DNA of 64,000 bases from Bacteroidota bacterium (GTDB lineage: Bacteria; Bacteroidota; Bacteroidia; AKYH767-A; OLB10), in contig JADJOZ010000001.1 of assembly GCA_016713525.1 (NCBI GenBank), forward strand, positions 62,001 to 126,000, in the 5' to 3' direction. Positions within the stretch are counted from its first letter, which is position 1. Every line of letters starts with the position of its first letter. The notes below the pieces were generated by a model, which saw nothing but the letters and a program-made list of their open reading frames with translations, had not been told where the DNA came from and did no database searches. The position numbers and the translations under genes were made by a program. Shown piece after piece: positions 50,919-60,366 of the stretch.

Positions 50919-53003
50919 TCAATCCATTCCCAGGTGATGCATCATAAAGGTGAAAATATCAGATTGCTCATCAATGAGCTTTGAGACCGGTTTTCCGGAG
51001 CCATGTCCAGCGTTTACATCAATTCGAATCAGCACAGGATTTTCTGCGGATTGTTTTTGTTGGAGGGTGGAGATGAATTTAAAGGAATGAGCAGGCACAA
51101 CACGGTCATCATGGTCGGCAGTTGTGACTAATGTTGCAGGATAATTAGAATCATCTATAATATTATGAAGCGGAGAATATTTAAACAATGATTCAAACTC
51201 TTCTTTTTTATCGCTTGAACCATAGTCACCGGTCCAGGCCCATCCAATGGTGAATTTATGAAACCGGAGCATGTCCATTACACCTACAGCAGGCAATGCA
51301 ACCTTAAATAATTCGGGTCGTTGTGTTAATGCTGCACCAACCAGTAGGCCGCCATTCGATCGGCCACCAATAGCAAGTTTGGAAGGATTCGTATATTTTT
51401 CCGAAATAAGATATTCTGCAGCACTTATAAAATCATCAAATACATTTTGCTTTTTGAGTTTGGTCCCCGCCTCATGCCATGCTTCACCATATTCGCCACC
51501 ACCTCTCAGATTAGGCATTGCAAATACACCACCTTTTTCAAGAAACAATAAGCGCTCAGTTATAAACTCAGGTGTTTTGCTTATATTAAATCCACCATAG
51601 CCGAATAAAAGCGTAGGATTATTTCCATCATTGATTAATCCTTTTTTGTGCACTATAAACATGGGAATGGATGTATTGTCTTTACTTTTGTAAAAAACCT
51701 GTTTGGTTTCATAACCATTGGCATAAAAATCGATTTGAGGTTGAAAATAAACGGCAGTTTCCTTGCTGTTCAGATTGTGCAAGTAAGTTGTTTCTGGAAA
51801 TGTAAATGATACAACCGAATAAAAAAGTAAACTATCTTTATCTGATCCATTAACTGAGCTAAGTGTGCAATAGGTTGGCAGTTTAATTTCATAGTTATAT
51901 TTACCTTCAGTATCATAAACATAAAGTCTGCTGCTTGCATCTTTCATGTAGTGTGCTACAAAATTATTTCCGGCACGGACAATACTTAGAAGTACTTCTT
52001 CTTTTTCAGGAATAAGCTCAGATTGTTGACCTATTTCAAAATCCAGTTTCACAACTTTTTTTCTGTAAGCATTTTCATTGGTAAGGATATAAACGGAATT
52101 GCCAATGTTATCAATTACAGAATGAGAGTACTTGAAAGTTTCTGAAAATTTAATGGACTTATCTGTAGTTGCATTTTTAATAGTCAAACTATTTCCTGAA
52201 GAAGATTGAGAACCTGTAATGTAGTGAAAACGTTCGTCTTTACTTACAGAATATCCAAAATTGCGTAGTGGATTTTCCGGGTCAGCATAAATAAGCTTAT
52301 CAATTGACTGTGGTGTACCTGCTTTGTGGTAATACACTTTATGAAACTCATTTTTGCCTTTATAAGCTGCATCTCCGGAAGGTTCATCATATCTGCTATA
52401 GAAAAATCCATCCTTTTGCCAGCTGATTCCCGAAAATTTAATCCATTTAACTGTTTCAGCTAATTCACGTCCGCTTGCATTTTCAATAACTTTAACTTCT
52501 GTCCAGTCGGCGCCACCTTTCGATATTCCATAAGCAGCATATTTCCCATCATTTGAAACCTGGAACAGATTAATAGAAGTTGTGCCATCAGCAGCCAGAA
52601 AATTAGGATCCAGAATCATCTCTTCTTTTCCTTTGATGCCATTTCTTCTGTATAAAACAGACTGATTCTGGGTGCCGTTATTTTTATAATAGTAATAGTT
52701 GCCATTTTTAAATGAAGGCGATGACTGTCTGGGAAAATTCCAGATTTTAGTAAGCCGCGCATTGTTCTTGTCCCTTTCAGGTAATGTAGCCAAATAAGCA
52801 AAAGTTACTTTATTTTGGTTTTCCACCCAGTTTTTTGTTTCAACCGAATGGTCATCTTCCAGCCAGCGATAAGGGTCGTTTACAGTAACTCCGTGATAAA
52901 CATCTGTTTGGCTCACTGTTTTAGTTTCCGGGTAGTTGAGCTTTTGGCCAACAACGCATAAAGGGGTAGTTATTAATAATAGTAAGAAAATGTTTCGTCT
53001 CAT
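50919..53003 (-). CDS. Prolyl oligopeptidase (S9A), exported
   Basis: From the ATG at 53003 (MRRNIFLLLLITTPL, signal ending VVGQK) the protein has 694 residues. A beta-propeller (about 60-400) precedes the alpha/beta hydrolase domain. The catalytic Ser is in AIGGRSNGGLLVGA, the Asp in TTADHDDRVVPAHSF and the His in VNAGHGSGKP. It cleaves peptides after proline, probably in the periplasm. It is divergent from a DUF885 gene, with only 52 bases between the start codons. Confidence 0.93.
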   Translation of the reverse strand: MRRNIFLLLLITTPLCVVGQKLNYPETKTVSQTDVYHGVTVNDPYRWLEDDHSVETKNWVENQNKVTFAYLATLPERDKNNARLTKIWNFPRQSSPSFKNGNYYYYKNNGTQNQSVLYRRNGIKGKEEMILDPNFLAADGTTSINLFQVSNDGKYAAYGISKGGADWTEVKVIENASGRELAETVKWIKFSGISWQKDGFFYSRYDEPSGDAAYKGKNEFHKVYYHKAGTPQSIDKLIYADPENPLRNFGYSVSKDERFHYITGSQSSSGNSLTIKNATTDKSIKFSETFKYSHSVIDNIGNSVYILTNENAYRKKVVKLDFEIGQQSELIPEKEEVLLSIVRAGNNFVAHYMKDASSRLYVYDTEGKYNYEIKLPTYCTLSSVNGSDKDSLLFYSVVSFTFPETTYLHNLNSKETAVYFQPQIDFYANGYETKQVFYKSKDNTSIPMFIVHKKGLINDGNNPTLLFGYGGFNISKTPEFITERLLFLEKGGVFAMPNLRGGGEYGEAWHEAGTKLKKQNVFDDFISAAEYLISEKYTNPSKLAIGGRSNGGLLVGAALTQRPELFKVALPAVGVMDMLRFHKFTIGWAWTGDYGSSDKKEEFESLFKYSPLHNIIDDSNYPATLVTTADHDDRVVPAHSFKFISTLQQKQSAENPVLIRIDVNAGHGSGKPVSKLIDEQSDIFTFMMHHLGMD

Positions 53004-53055
53004 GTCGCGGGGATTTATTTCTTTTGCATGTTGCAAATACAAATCTCACAAAATC

Positions 53056-54849
53056 ATGCATAATATACAAAACATAAAAAGGTGGTATGTTAAATCGGCT
53101 ATTTTAGTGATAGTTGCTGTTTTTTCATCTAATTTGTCAAATTCAACTCCAATTGTAAATGAAGACCAGCGAATGGAAAAATTCAAGCTCGTATTCCTGG
53201 AAAATTACTGGAAAATAAGTCCCGTTGAAGCTATTTATGTAGGTTACCATCGTAACGACAGTTTGCTCGTAGTACCAGATCGGGAATTTTTAGATAGTCA
53301 ACTGAGAATTTTGGAAATGCTTGATGATAGTTTGGGAAAGTATGATGTATCGAAGTTATCGGCGAATTCCAGAACTGATTATATGATGATGCGTGATCGT
53401 ATCGAATCTTTCCGGTGGTATTTAACAGAATACAGGGAGTATGAGTGGAATCCGGCTTATTATAATGTTGGTGGTGAATTTGCTGAAATATTAAACAGCA
53501 GATTTACAAATCTGGAAGAACGTTTACGGATTATTTCGAAACGTTTTAATAACGTAGACAGATACTATGAAGCCGCCACATCATTAATTAAAAATCCGGT
53601 AATTGAACATACCGATTTGGCTATTTTGCAGAATGAAGGCTCGCTTGATGTTTTTGGAAAACAAATGGAGGACTCTTTGACTGCATCAAAGCTTTCTCTA
53701 AGCGAAAAAGATGCATTCAGAGAAGGTATGTCGAAGACCCGCGAAAGTATCATAGGTTATATTTCATATTTGAAAAATCTCAGAGAAAAACTGACCTCCG
53801 ATAATTCAAGAAGCTTCCGGTTAGGCAAAGAGCTTTATACCCAAAAGTTTAAAATGGATATTCGCTCACGCCATGAAGCAGAAGAAATTTATAATAAAGC
53901 TCTTGAGCGTAAGGATGAGTTATTAACCAATATGGCAGTTATTGCACGTAAGCTTTGGCCTAAGTATTTACCCGATGTACCTATGCCTGACGAAGACAGA
54001 GCTATGATAAAAGCAATTGTAGAACAGGTATCGTTAAAACATGTGCACAGAGACTCATTCATCACTGCAATTGAAAAACAAATTCCGGAATTAGCAGCAT
54101 TAGTGAACAGTAAAAAATTACTTTATTTAGATCCTACCAAACCACTTGTGGTAAGGAAAACCCCTTCGTACATGGAAGGGAGTGGAGCAGGAGCTTCCAT
54201 TTCTTCTCCGGGACCTTACGACTTGCATGGAAACACCTATTATAATGTTTCACCACTGACTAATTATTCAGGTGATCAGGCTGAAAGTTATCTCAGAGAA
54301 TATAATCATTATATGCTTCAGATTCTGAACATTCATGAAGCAATCCCCGGTCATTATGCTCAGTTGGTTTATGCCAATCAGTCACCATCCCTTATTAAAA
54401 GTATCTTAGGAAATGGTGCAATGATTGAAGGTTGGGCTGTATATTCTGAACGGATGATGCTTGAAGAAGGATATGGCAATAATGAACCCGAATTATGGTT
54501 AATGTATTACAAATGGCATTTACGCTCTGTCTGCAACACAATTCTTGATTATTCGGTTCATGTGTTAGATTGGCCTGAGAAAGTTGCTGTTAAATTTCTT
54601 ACTGATGATGCGTTTCAGCAACCGGCTGAAGCATCTGGAAAATGGAGGCGTGTAAAATTGACCCAGGTTCAATTGTGCAGCTACTTTACAGGTTATTCTG
54701 AAATATATGATTTCAGAGAAGAACTTAAAGTTAAACAGGGCAAAGATTTCGATTTGAAAAAATTTCATGAGAAGTTTCTTAGCTATGGCTCAGCTCCCGT
54801 TCCTTATATCCGTGAATTAATGCTCGAAGATTTAAAATTACCGAAATAA
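53056..54849 (+). CDS. DUF885 family protein (probable zinc peptidase-like), exported
   Basis: From the ATG at 53056 the product has 597 residues with an N-terminal hydrophobic signal (SAILVIVAVFSSNLSN). The DUF885 signature NIHEAIPGHYAQLVYAN is present, where HExxxGH resembles a metal-binding site, with EGWAVYSERMMLEEG downstream. Upstream starts (52936) overlap the divergent peptidase and are unlikely. The pairing with prolyl oligopeptidase suggests peptide degradation in the envelope. Confidence 0.88.
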   Translation: MHNIQNIKRWYVKSAILVIVAVFSSNLSNSTPIVNEDQRMEKFKLVFLENYWKISPVEAIYVGYHRNDSLLVVPDREFLDSQLRILEMLDDSLGKYDVSKLSANSRTDYMMMRDRIESFRWYLTEYREYEWNPAYYNVGGEFAEILNSRFTNLEERLRIISKRFNNVDRYYEAATSLIKNPVIEHTDLAILQNEGSLDVFGKQMEDSLTASKLSLSEKDAFREGMSKTRESIIGYISYLKNLREKLTSDNSRSFRLGKELYTQKFKMDIRSRHEAEEIYNKALERKDELLTNMAVIARKLWPKYLPDVPMPDEDRAMIKAIVEQVSLKHVHRDSFITAIEKQIPELAALVNSKKLLYLDPTKPLVVRKTPSYMEGSGAGASISSPGPYDLHGNTYYNVSPLTNYSGDQAESYLREYNHYMLQILNIHEAIPGHYAQLVYANQSPSLIKSILGNGAMIEGWAVYSERMMLEEGYGNNEPELWLMYYKWHLRSVCNTILDYSVHVLDWPEKVAVKFLTDDAFQQPAEASGKWRRVKLTQVQLCSYFTGYSEIYDFREELKVKQGKDFDLKKFHEKFLSYGSAPVPYIRELMLEDLKLPK

Positions 54850-54930
54850 TAACTTTTTAATTCATATTCTGTTATCCAGTTCCTGCTGCTTTTGCAATAG
54901 GAATAAATTAACTGCTTATCTGTTCGATTT

Positions 54931-55332
54931 GTGCCATTAAGAAAAATTAAGAATACTGTTGATGCTTTGCATCTGGTAATAGGTGAGTATGATGGTGAAT
55001 TGAGGGATTCTGTTTCAGGATTTGCTCAAAGCGATTGGGATAGCTGTATCTCCAAAGAAAAATTATTCCTCACCCGGGATTATTTATCAGTGTGTGAAAA
55101 AAGTAATTTGCCAGGGCTTTCCAATCGTTTTTTATTGCTGCGAAAGAATGGCGCTCCATGTGCAATTGCCTATTTTCAACTCATTAACCTTTCCGATGCC
55201 GGACTTGGTGGAATCCTCAATCTCGATGAGTATGGAGGATTGGCAGGAACAGTTTCCGAAAAATTAATAAACTGCTGTTTCATCCAGGTTCAGGTAATTC
55301 GAGTTTACTACTGGGTTGCGGTAACCTTTTAA
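54931..55332 (+). CDS. GNAT/FemAB-like acyltransferase, N-terminal fragment
   Basis: This frame starts with GTG at 54931 and encodes residues typical of the N-terminal half of a GNAT-superfamily protein (DSCISKEKLFLTRDYLSVCEKSN, FLLLRKNGAPCAIAYFQLINLS). It derails at EKLINCC. Restoring one A at 55269-55271 gives KLLFHPGSGNSSLLLGCGNLLISG and joins the next frame. Confidence 0.7.
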   Translation: MPLRKIKNTVDALHLVIGEYDGELRDSVSGFAQSDWDSCISKEKLFLTRDYLSVCEKSNLPGLSNRFLLLRKNGAPCAIAYFQLINLSDAGLGGILNLDEYGGLAGTVSEKLINCCFIQVQVIRVYYWVAVTF

Positions 55333-55427
55333 TCAGTGGTAATCATGGCATAAGTGCTATTGATGATGCGTCTTTCCTCGCTGCTGTTAAGTCTATTACT
55401 CCGGTTAAAAAAGCAATCGAACAATCT

Positions 55428-56162
55428 TTGGCAAGAACGGAAAAGATTGTTGGTTTTATGGTTAAGGATTTTTATGAAGATGAAGATAAGATTGCTGCTC
55501 CCGTTTTAAGCAAAGATTATTTCATGTTGAATACCGATCCAGAAATGGTTTTTGAAGTGAATCCTGAATGGAATAATTTTGAAGATTATCTGGCAGCACT
55601 TTCTTCTAAATATCGGGTCAGAACTAAAGGTGCAATGGCGAAGATGGAAGGAATTGCTATCCGCGACTTGTCTTTTGATGAAGTGAAGCATTCACTCAAT
55701 GATTTGTACATTTTAAATGATAATGTCATCCGTAAAGCTCCTGTGAAATTAATTCGCCCTTCTGCTGAATATTTCATTCAGCTCAAAGAAATTTATGGTG
55801 ATCATTTCCGGATTAAAGGGTTTTTCAGGGAAAAAACAATGATCGCTTTTACTTCTTCATTGTGGAATGAACATCATATGGAGGCACACTGTATCGGAAT
55901 TGACTATAACTTAAACAGTCAATACAGCATTTATCAGAATATTTTGTACTCCTACATTAATGACGCCATAGAATGCAAATCGAAACGACTTTATTTTGGC
56001 CGAACTGCACTTGAAATTAAAAGTACCACCGGTGCAAAACCGTATCACCTTGCCTGTTATTTCCGCTTTGCTAACCGAATGCTGAACCTGTTGGCAAAAC
56101 CAATGATCAGCAGTACCGGACCCGGTGATTGGATTCCCAGAGACCCATTTAAAAGTAAATAA
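55428..56162 (+). CDS. GNAT/FemAB-like acyltransferase, C-terminal fragment
   Basis: The frame is open from about 55272, so the Met-like start (TTG) at 55428 is not natural. It continues with EKIVGFMVKDFYEDE, SSKYRVRTKGAMAKM, FREKTMIAFTSSLWNEHHMEAHCIGIDY and SKRLYFGRTALEIKSTTGAKP, the pattern of long GNAT proteins loosely called peptidoglycan-bridge-type acyltransferases. Combined length is about 410 aa. Substrate unknown. Confidence 0.75.
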   Translation: MARTEKIVGFMVKDFYEDEDKIAAPVLSKDYFMLNTDPEMVFEVNPEWNNFEDYLAALSSKYRVRTKGAMAKMEGIAIRDLSFDEVKHSLNDLYILNDNVIRKAPVKLIRPSAEYFIQLKEIYGDHFRIKGFFREKTMIAFTSSLWNEHHMEAHCIGIDYNLNSQYSIYQNILYSYINDAIECKSKRLYFGRTALEIKSTTGAKPYHLACYFRFANRMLNLLAKPMISSTGPGDWIPRDPFKSK

Positions 56163-56363
56163 TTCTTTATTCGTTTTTTGAAACGTTTTGATCTGTTAAA
56201 TGACTAAGAATCAATTTGTTATAGTTAAGTTTAAATGGTTTCTCAAATCAATTGATCAAACTGTAGGTAGGATTAGGCTTTTTCTTAGCCACATGAATTC
56301 AATGATTCACCAATTAAATCACTAAGTTGGCTTAAAATCCGGGCTTTTTATGCCGGATTAAGA

Positions 56364-56371
56364 TATTTTTG
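56364..56371 (+). promoter_or_regulatory. -7 element upstream of the adhesin gene
   Basis: TATTTTTG matches TAnnTTTG and lies 37 bases before the ATG at 56409. The nearest TTG upstream is about 34 bases away, too far for a standard -33. The rest of the 246-base gap before the adhesin shows nothing I can support. Confidence 0.45.
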
Positions 56372-56408
56372 ATTTCACCAACTCAGTTAAACGATTTTTA
56401 CTGCCCTC

Positions 56409-56765
56409 ATGCAACAAATCAGTTATTTAAAATCCATTCCATTGGTATTCATGATTTTCATGTGCTTTGGAAATCAGTGTGTTTATGGAACGCATGCTGC
56501 CGGATCAGATTTGACATATACTTGTTTGGGAGGTAACCAATACAGGCTTGAAGCAACTTTTTACCGCGATTGCAACGGCATTCCGGAACCTGCATTCATT
56601 ACCTTTTATTACCGTTCCGCCTCTTGTGGATTTAATTACAACGTAACAGCAACACCTGACACAGGTTCTGGAGTTGAAATATCATTGCCATGCAGCACTG
56701 CTGTCTCAACATGTAATGGCGGGACTGAATCGGGTGTAAGGGTCCTATTCATTTATCACGCCTAA
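56409..56765 (+). CDS. SprB-like repeat adhesin, N-terminal fragment
   Basis: The signal peptide (MQQISYLKSIPLVFMIFM, ending VYGTHAAGSD) leads into the typical start of large Bacteroidota gliding/adhesion proteins (LTYTCLGGNQYRLEATFYRDCNG, cysteine-rich). After GTESGVR the frame leaves the family. Relatives have a further 60 or so residues before YSFITPKTGP, which here appears almost immediately in another frame. Both a loss of sequence and a frameshift are implied near 56735. Confidence 0.8.
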   Translation: MQQISYLKSIPLVFMIFMCFGNQCVYGTHAAGSDLTYTCLGGNQYRLEATFYRDCNGIPEPAFITFYYRSASCGFNYNVTATPDTGSGVEISLPCSTAVSTCNGGTESGVRVLFIYHA

Positions 56766-56913
56766 AACCGGACCAACAACACAGGTTCAGTTTATTTCTC
56801 CTGCTACTGTCTCTAATCCACTTGCTTCGTCAACACCTTTCCTTATTAATCCGGTAACAGGTGATATCAATTTTACGCCTTCTCAAATTCAGGTAGGGAT
56901 TCTTGCTGTTTTA

Positions 56914-57831
56914 GTGAAAGAATTTCGAAACGGTATTTTAATCGGGAGTGTTATCAGAGATATTCAGGTTTATACTACTTCCTGCAATAATGTTATTCCA
57001 TCGGCTTCCGGCATAAATGGAACTTCCGGTTATGATATTACAGTGTGTCCCGGACAAACAATTTGTTTTACTGTTTATACTTCAGATGCCGATTCCAATC
57101 AATCGGTTTCTACTATCATTAATAATACAATTCAGGGTAGTACAATTTCCAGTACAGGTGGCTCAAGACCGGAAATTACTTTTTGCTGGACACCTGATTT
57201 CGATGACGTGAATTTATTACCAAATAGTTTCACCGTTACAGTGCGTGACAATAGTTGCCCATCGAATGGAATTCAGACTTTCTCCTACAATATTTTTGTG
57301 CCAGCACCTTATTTTACAACAAACACCCAGGCTGTTTCCTGTTTTTCAGGGAATGATGGAATTGCAGTTGCAACACCTGTATATGGAAATCTTTATAGTT
57401 ATAGCTGGAATACAACACCTGTTCAGAACACTTCAACGGCCATCGGACTTTCTGCGGGCACATATACACTGACTGTTAGTGATACTTCCGGTTGCTCATT
57501 ATCTGTGCCGGTAATGATTGAACAACCTTTACCATTGCAAGTCAGCGGTAATGTGTCTCCGGCTTCTTGTGGTTCATGTAATGGTACCATTTCACTTGCA
57601 GTAACCGGCGGGAATCAAGGCTACAGTTTTGTTTGGAACGACGGTAACACCACTCCTTCAAGAACGAATTTATGTGCTGGTATTTATACCGTTTCAGTCA
57701 CTGATGTCAATGGCTGCACAGTAAATGCTTCTTATCTTGTGAATCAGCAATCATCGTTCACGGTAACAGCAATTGCTACTCCGGTTTCATGTGCCGGAGG
57801 AATGATGGAATTGGAGATATTACTGTTATAG
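56914..57831 (+). CDS. SprB-like repeat adhesin, second fragment (repeats 1-3)
   Basis: The frame is open from about 56735 (YSFITPKTGPTTQVQFISP) and the Met at 56914 is internal. It contains a cadherin-like domain (ITVCPGQTICFTVYTSDADSN) and then SprB repeats 1 to 3, each about 70-75 residues with SCF.GNDG..., SY.W...., AGTYTLTVSD..GC. It breaks at CAGGMMELEI; adding one G near 57801 restores CAGGNDGIGDITVIGG. Confidence 0.82.
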   Translation: MKEFRNGILIGSVIRDIQVYTTSCNNVIPSASGINGTSGYDITVCPGQTICFTVYTSDADSNQSVSTIINNTIQGSTISSTGGSRPEITFCWTPDFDDVNLLPNSFTVTVRDNSCPSNGIQTFSYNIFVPAPYFTTNTQAVSCFSGNDGIAVATPVYGNLYSYSWNTTPVQNTSTAIGLSAGTYTLTVSDTSGCSLSVPVMIEQPLPLQVSGNVSPASCGSCNGTISLAVTGGNQGYSFVWNDGNTTPSRTNLCAGIYTVSVTDVNGCTVNASYLVNQQSSFTVTAIATPVSCAGGMMELEILLL

Positions 57832-57856
57832 GTGGCAGCGGATCATTTGGGTTTCT

Positions 57857-59005
57857 TTGGTCGGATGGACAAACAACAGAAGATGCCATTTCACTTGCGG
57901 AATTTATACAGTTACTATTACAGATGCCGGAAGCTGTAGCTCCATGATTCAGGTACAAATTACACAACCTGCCCCTGTTTTCATAACAGCAACTATTGCA
58001 AATGTAACTTGCCATGGCACTAACGATGGTCTCATTGATGTTACTGTATCAGGTGGTACGAGTCCCTATGATTATTTTTGGTCTGATGGAAGTTTTTCGG
58101 AAGATATTTCGACGCTTGAGTCCGGAATTTATGTACTTACTGTTTCCGACTTATTCGGTTGTATAGCACAGGAACAGTTTATAATTTCTCAACCAGATCC
58201 AATTGCTATTACCTTCACTACTACTGATGCAACCTGCTTCGGAAGTACAGATGGTGCGATACAAGTTTCGGCAACCGGTGGGAATGCTCCTTTCAGTTAC
58301 TTCTGGCAAAATGGTTCAACAGATACTACGCTGCAAAATCTGGCTTCAGGAACGTATATGTTGACTGTCACTGATAATCATGCTTGTTCAATTATAACTG
58401 CTTTTGCAGTTTCTCAACCCGATGAAATATTAATTCAGTTTCAACAAACATTTGATCCTTGTAATGCAGGAACTGGTTCTGTTGCAACAGTAATTTCAGG
58501 TGGTAATGATCCATTTATCTATAGCTGGTCGGATGGAAGTGCCGGTTCATCGATTAGTGGAGTAAACCCTGGAATTTATACATTGACAATTACGGATGCT
58601 TTTGGTTGTATGGTTTCAGACACCGTGAGTGTAGGTGGCATAACAGATCCTATGACACTAGCTTTTAATTCTGTATCCAGTAGCTGCCACGATACAGATG
58701 ATGGAAGTGCTGACCTTACTATTTCCGGCGGACAGGAACCTTATTCTTACTTATGGTCGAATGGTAATACCGCTGAAGATTTATTGTTGGTTTTAGGAGG
58801 AAATTATGATGTTACTGTCACAGATGCCAATGGATGTACTGTTGCCGGGAATGTATTGATTGAAGCTCCGGAACCAATGGCGGTTTCCTTTAACGTTATC
58901 CCTGTTGGATGCGGTGTTACAAAAGGAACTATAACAGCACATGCCAGCGGAGGAACACCTGCCTATGCTTATGTGGGCAACAGGCGAAACCACTTCGTTT
59001 ATTGA
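57857..59005 (+). CDS. SprB-like repeat adhesin, third fragment (repeats 3-8)
   Basis: The first residues are out of frame; family sequence starts at GIYTVTITDAGSC (about 57900), where one missing base (LAGIYTV) marks another shift. Five further SprB repeats follow, with motifs CHGTNDGLIDVTVSGG, CFGSTDGAIQVSATGG, CHDTDDGSADLTISGG and YSWSDGS. The frame breaks again at AYAYVGN near 58976, where AYVWATGETTSF is expected. Confidence 0.82.
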   Translation: MVGWTNNRRCHFTCGIYTVTITDAGSCSSMIQVQITQPAPVFITATIANVTCHGTNDGLIDVTVSGGTSPYDYFWSDGSFSEDISTLESGIYVLTVSDLFGCIAQEQFIISQPDPIAITFTTTDATCFGSTDGAIQVSATGGNAPFSYFWQNGSTDTTLQNLASGTYMLTVTDNHACSIITAFAVSQPDEILIQFQQTFDPCNAGTGSVATVISGGNDPFIYSWSDGSAGSSISGVNPGIYTLTITDAFGCMVSDTVSVGGITDPMTLAFNSVSSSCHDTDDGSADLTISGGQEPYSYLWSNGNTAEDLLLVLGGNYDVTVTDANGCTVAGNVLIEAPEPMAVSFNVIPVGCGVTKGTITAHASGGTPAYAYVGNRRNHFVY

Positions 59006-59603
59006 TAATCTTGATCCCGGATTTTTTAATGTTACCGTAACTGATATAAATGGTTGCAGTGTTACAGATTCAGTTGAAGTAGTTGCGTATCCTGAACTCA
59101 TTGCTACAGTTGAAACTGGAGATGCTTCATTTCCGGGTGCTGCCGATGGGTCTATTGATCTTTCAGTTAATGGTGGTGCAATACCCTATTTATATGAATG
59201 GTCTGATGGCTCTGTCACTGAAGATTTAAGTGGAGTTGTGGCAGGTATTTATACAGTAACTATTACGGATTTCTCGGGTTGTCAATTAATGCTGACTGCG
59301 GAAGTCATGAATTCGTCTCTTACATCCTTAAATAATAATGGTAATGATCAGCCTGAATTATTGATTTCTCAAATTGGTGGTAGCACATTCCTTCAGGTAA
59401 CTGCATCCGGAAATGATAATTACAATCTGGAATTATACGATAATTCCGGACGATTGATCAGTGGGTTTTTATCTGGACAAATGCAAAAAGGGGAGGTTCG
59501 TAAGATTGAAATTCCTGAAAAAAATATTGCATCCGGTTTATACATAATTGTCCTTCGTGGAGATAACAATGTGAAAAGCATGAAAATGATGCTTCGCAAC
59601 TAA
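58941..59603 (+). CDS. SprB-like repeat adhesin, C-terminal fragment with T9SS sorting domain
   Basis: From about 58977 the frame reads WATGETTSFIDNLDPGFFNVTVTDINGC (end of repeat 8) and repeat 9 (GAADGSIDLSVNGGAIPYLYEWSDGS). It then reads a T9SS-type C-terminal domain (LELYDNSGRLISG, IASGLYIIVLRG, KMMLRN). The whole gene, 56409-59603, would encode a surface adhesin of about 1060 residues, probably used in attachment or gliding. Confidence 0.82.
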   Translation: MPAEEHLPMLMWATGETTSFIDNLDPGFFNVTVTDINGCSVTDSVEVVAYPELIATVETGDASFPGAADGSIDLSVNGGAIPYLYEWSDGSVTEDLSGVVAGIYTVTITDFSGCQLMLTAEVMNSSLTSLNNNGNDQPELLISQIGGSTFLQVTASGNDNYNLELYDNSGRLISGFLSGQMQKGEVRKIEIPEKNIASGLYIIVLRGDNNVKSMKMMLRN

Positions 59604-59630
59604 TATTTGTTTTGATTACTTTTTGCCGAT

Positions 59631-59660
59631 CCCTGCCAGTTGAGTGGCAGGGGTTTTTTG
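59631..59660 (+). terminator. Terminator of the adhesin gene
   Basis: CCCTGCCA pairs with TGGCAGGG around a short loop and is followed by TTTTTTG, 28 bases after the adhesin stop. Confidence 0.9.
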
Positions 59661-59742
59661 TTTTAATTCTTTTTTAACTACAGATTTTAAAGCGGATCTG
59701 GTACTGATTGAATCTAATTTGGAATTAATTTAAAAGGGTTCC

Positions 59743-59775
59743 TTGAACATTCAACTATCAATTTAACTAAATTTG
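59743..59775 (+). promoter_or_regulatory. Promoter of the redoxin gene, almost leaderless
   Basis: TTG at 59743-59745 and TAAATTTG at 59768-59775 are 22 bases apart. The ATG at 59782 is only six bases beyond the -7 box, so the transcript would begin at or next to the start codon. The box overlaps the alternative TTG start at 59773, which rules that start out. Confidence 0.6.
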
Positions 59776-59781
59776 CATCAA

Positions 59782-60366
59782 ATGTGGTCAATTGTAAGAT
59801 ATTGCATCCCGGCACTCATTTGCTCATTCCTGGCAGGTGGGTGTGGGAACAAACTCGGAGAAAAACTGGGAGCTTTGAATTTACCAACGCTGTCCGGAGC
59901 CCCGGTTTCTTTGGTTGAGGAAATGGGATCTGTTGCCACTGTTTATCTTTTCTTATCGCCTGATTGTCCTATGTGCATCAGCTCTTCCGGAGATATCCGT
60001 GAACTTGCTCAAGCTTATCATTCACACGGCATTGCTTTTCTCACAGTTTATCCCGGTACATTTTATTCCAAATCTGAAATAGATTCCTTTCATACACATT
60101 ATAATATAGGATTGCCGGCTATTCTGGATACAGGATTGGTTCTGACTAAAATGGTGAGTGCAACGGTAACACCGGAAGTTGTTGTAATTAGTCCTGAAAG
60201 TGAAATTTTATATTCAGGTGCCATCAATGAAAGAGCTGCCAGTCTGGGCAAGAAACGTCAGCTGGTAGGCATGCATTATTTGAAAGAAGTGCTCGATGCA
60301 GTTCTTGCAAAAAAAGCTATTCCGTTCAAACGTATTAATCCTGTTGGTTGTTTTATTGAATCATGA
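59782..60366 (+). CDS. Redoxin (thioredoxin-fold) lipoprotein
   Basis: The 194-aa product has a lipobox (LAGGCGN, Cys21) and an AhpC/TSA-type thioredoxin fold with CPMC (Cys62, Cys65 in LSPDCPMCISS) and a cis-Pro region (SATVTPEVVVISP). It is a membrane-anchored thiol redox protein in the periplasm. Its stop overlaps the next start (ATGA at 60363-60366), so the two are coupled. In many bacteria this domain is fused to the cytochrome c/monooxygenase-like protein that follows here as a separate gene. Confidence 0.88.
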   Translation: MWSIVRYCIPALICSFLAGGCGNKLGEKLGALNLPTLSGAPVSLVEEMGSVATVYLFLSPDCPMCISSSGDIRELAQAYHSHGIAFLTVYPGTFYSKSEIDSFHTHYNIGLPAILDTGLVLTKMVSATVTPEVVVISPESEILYSGAINERAASLGKKRQLVGMHYLKEVLDAVLAKKAIPFKRINPVGCFIES

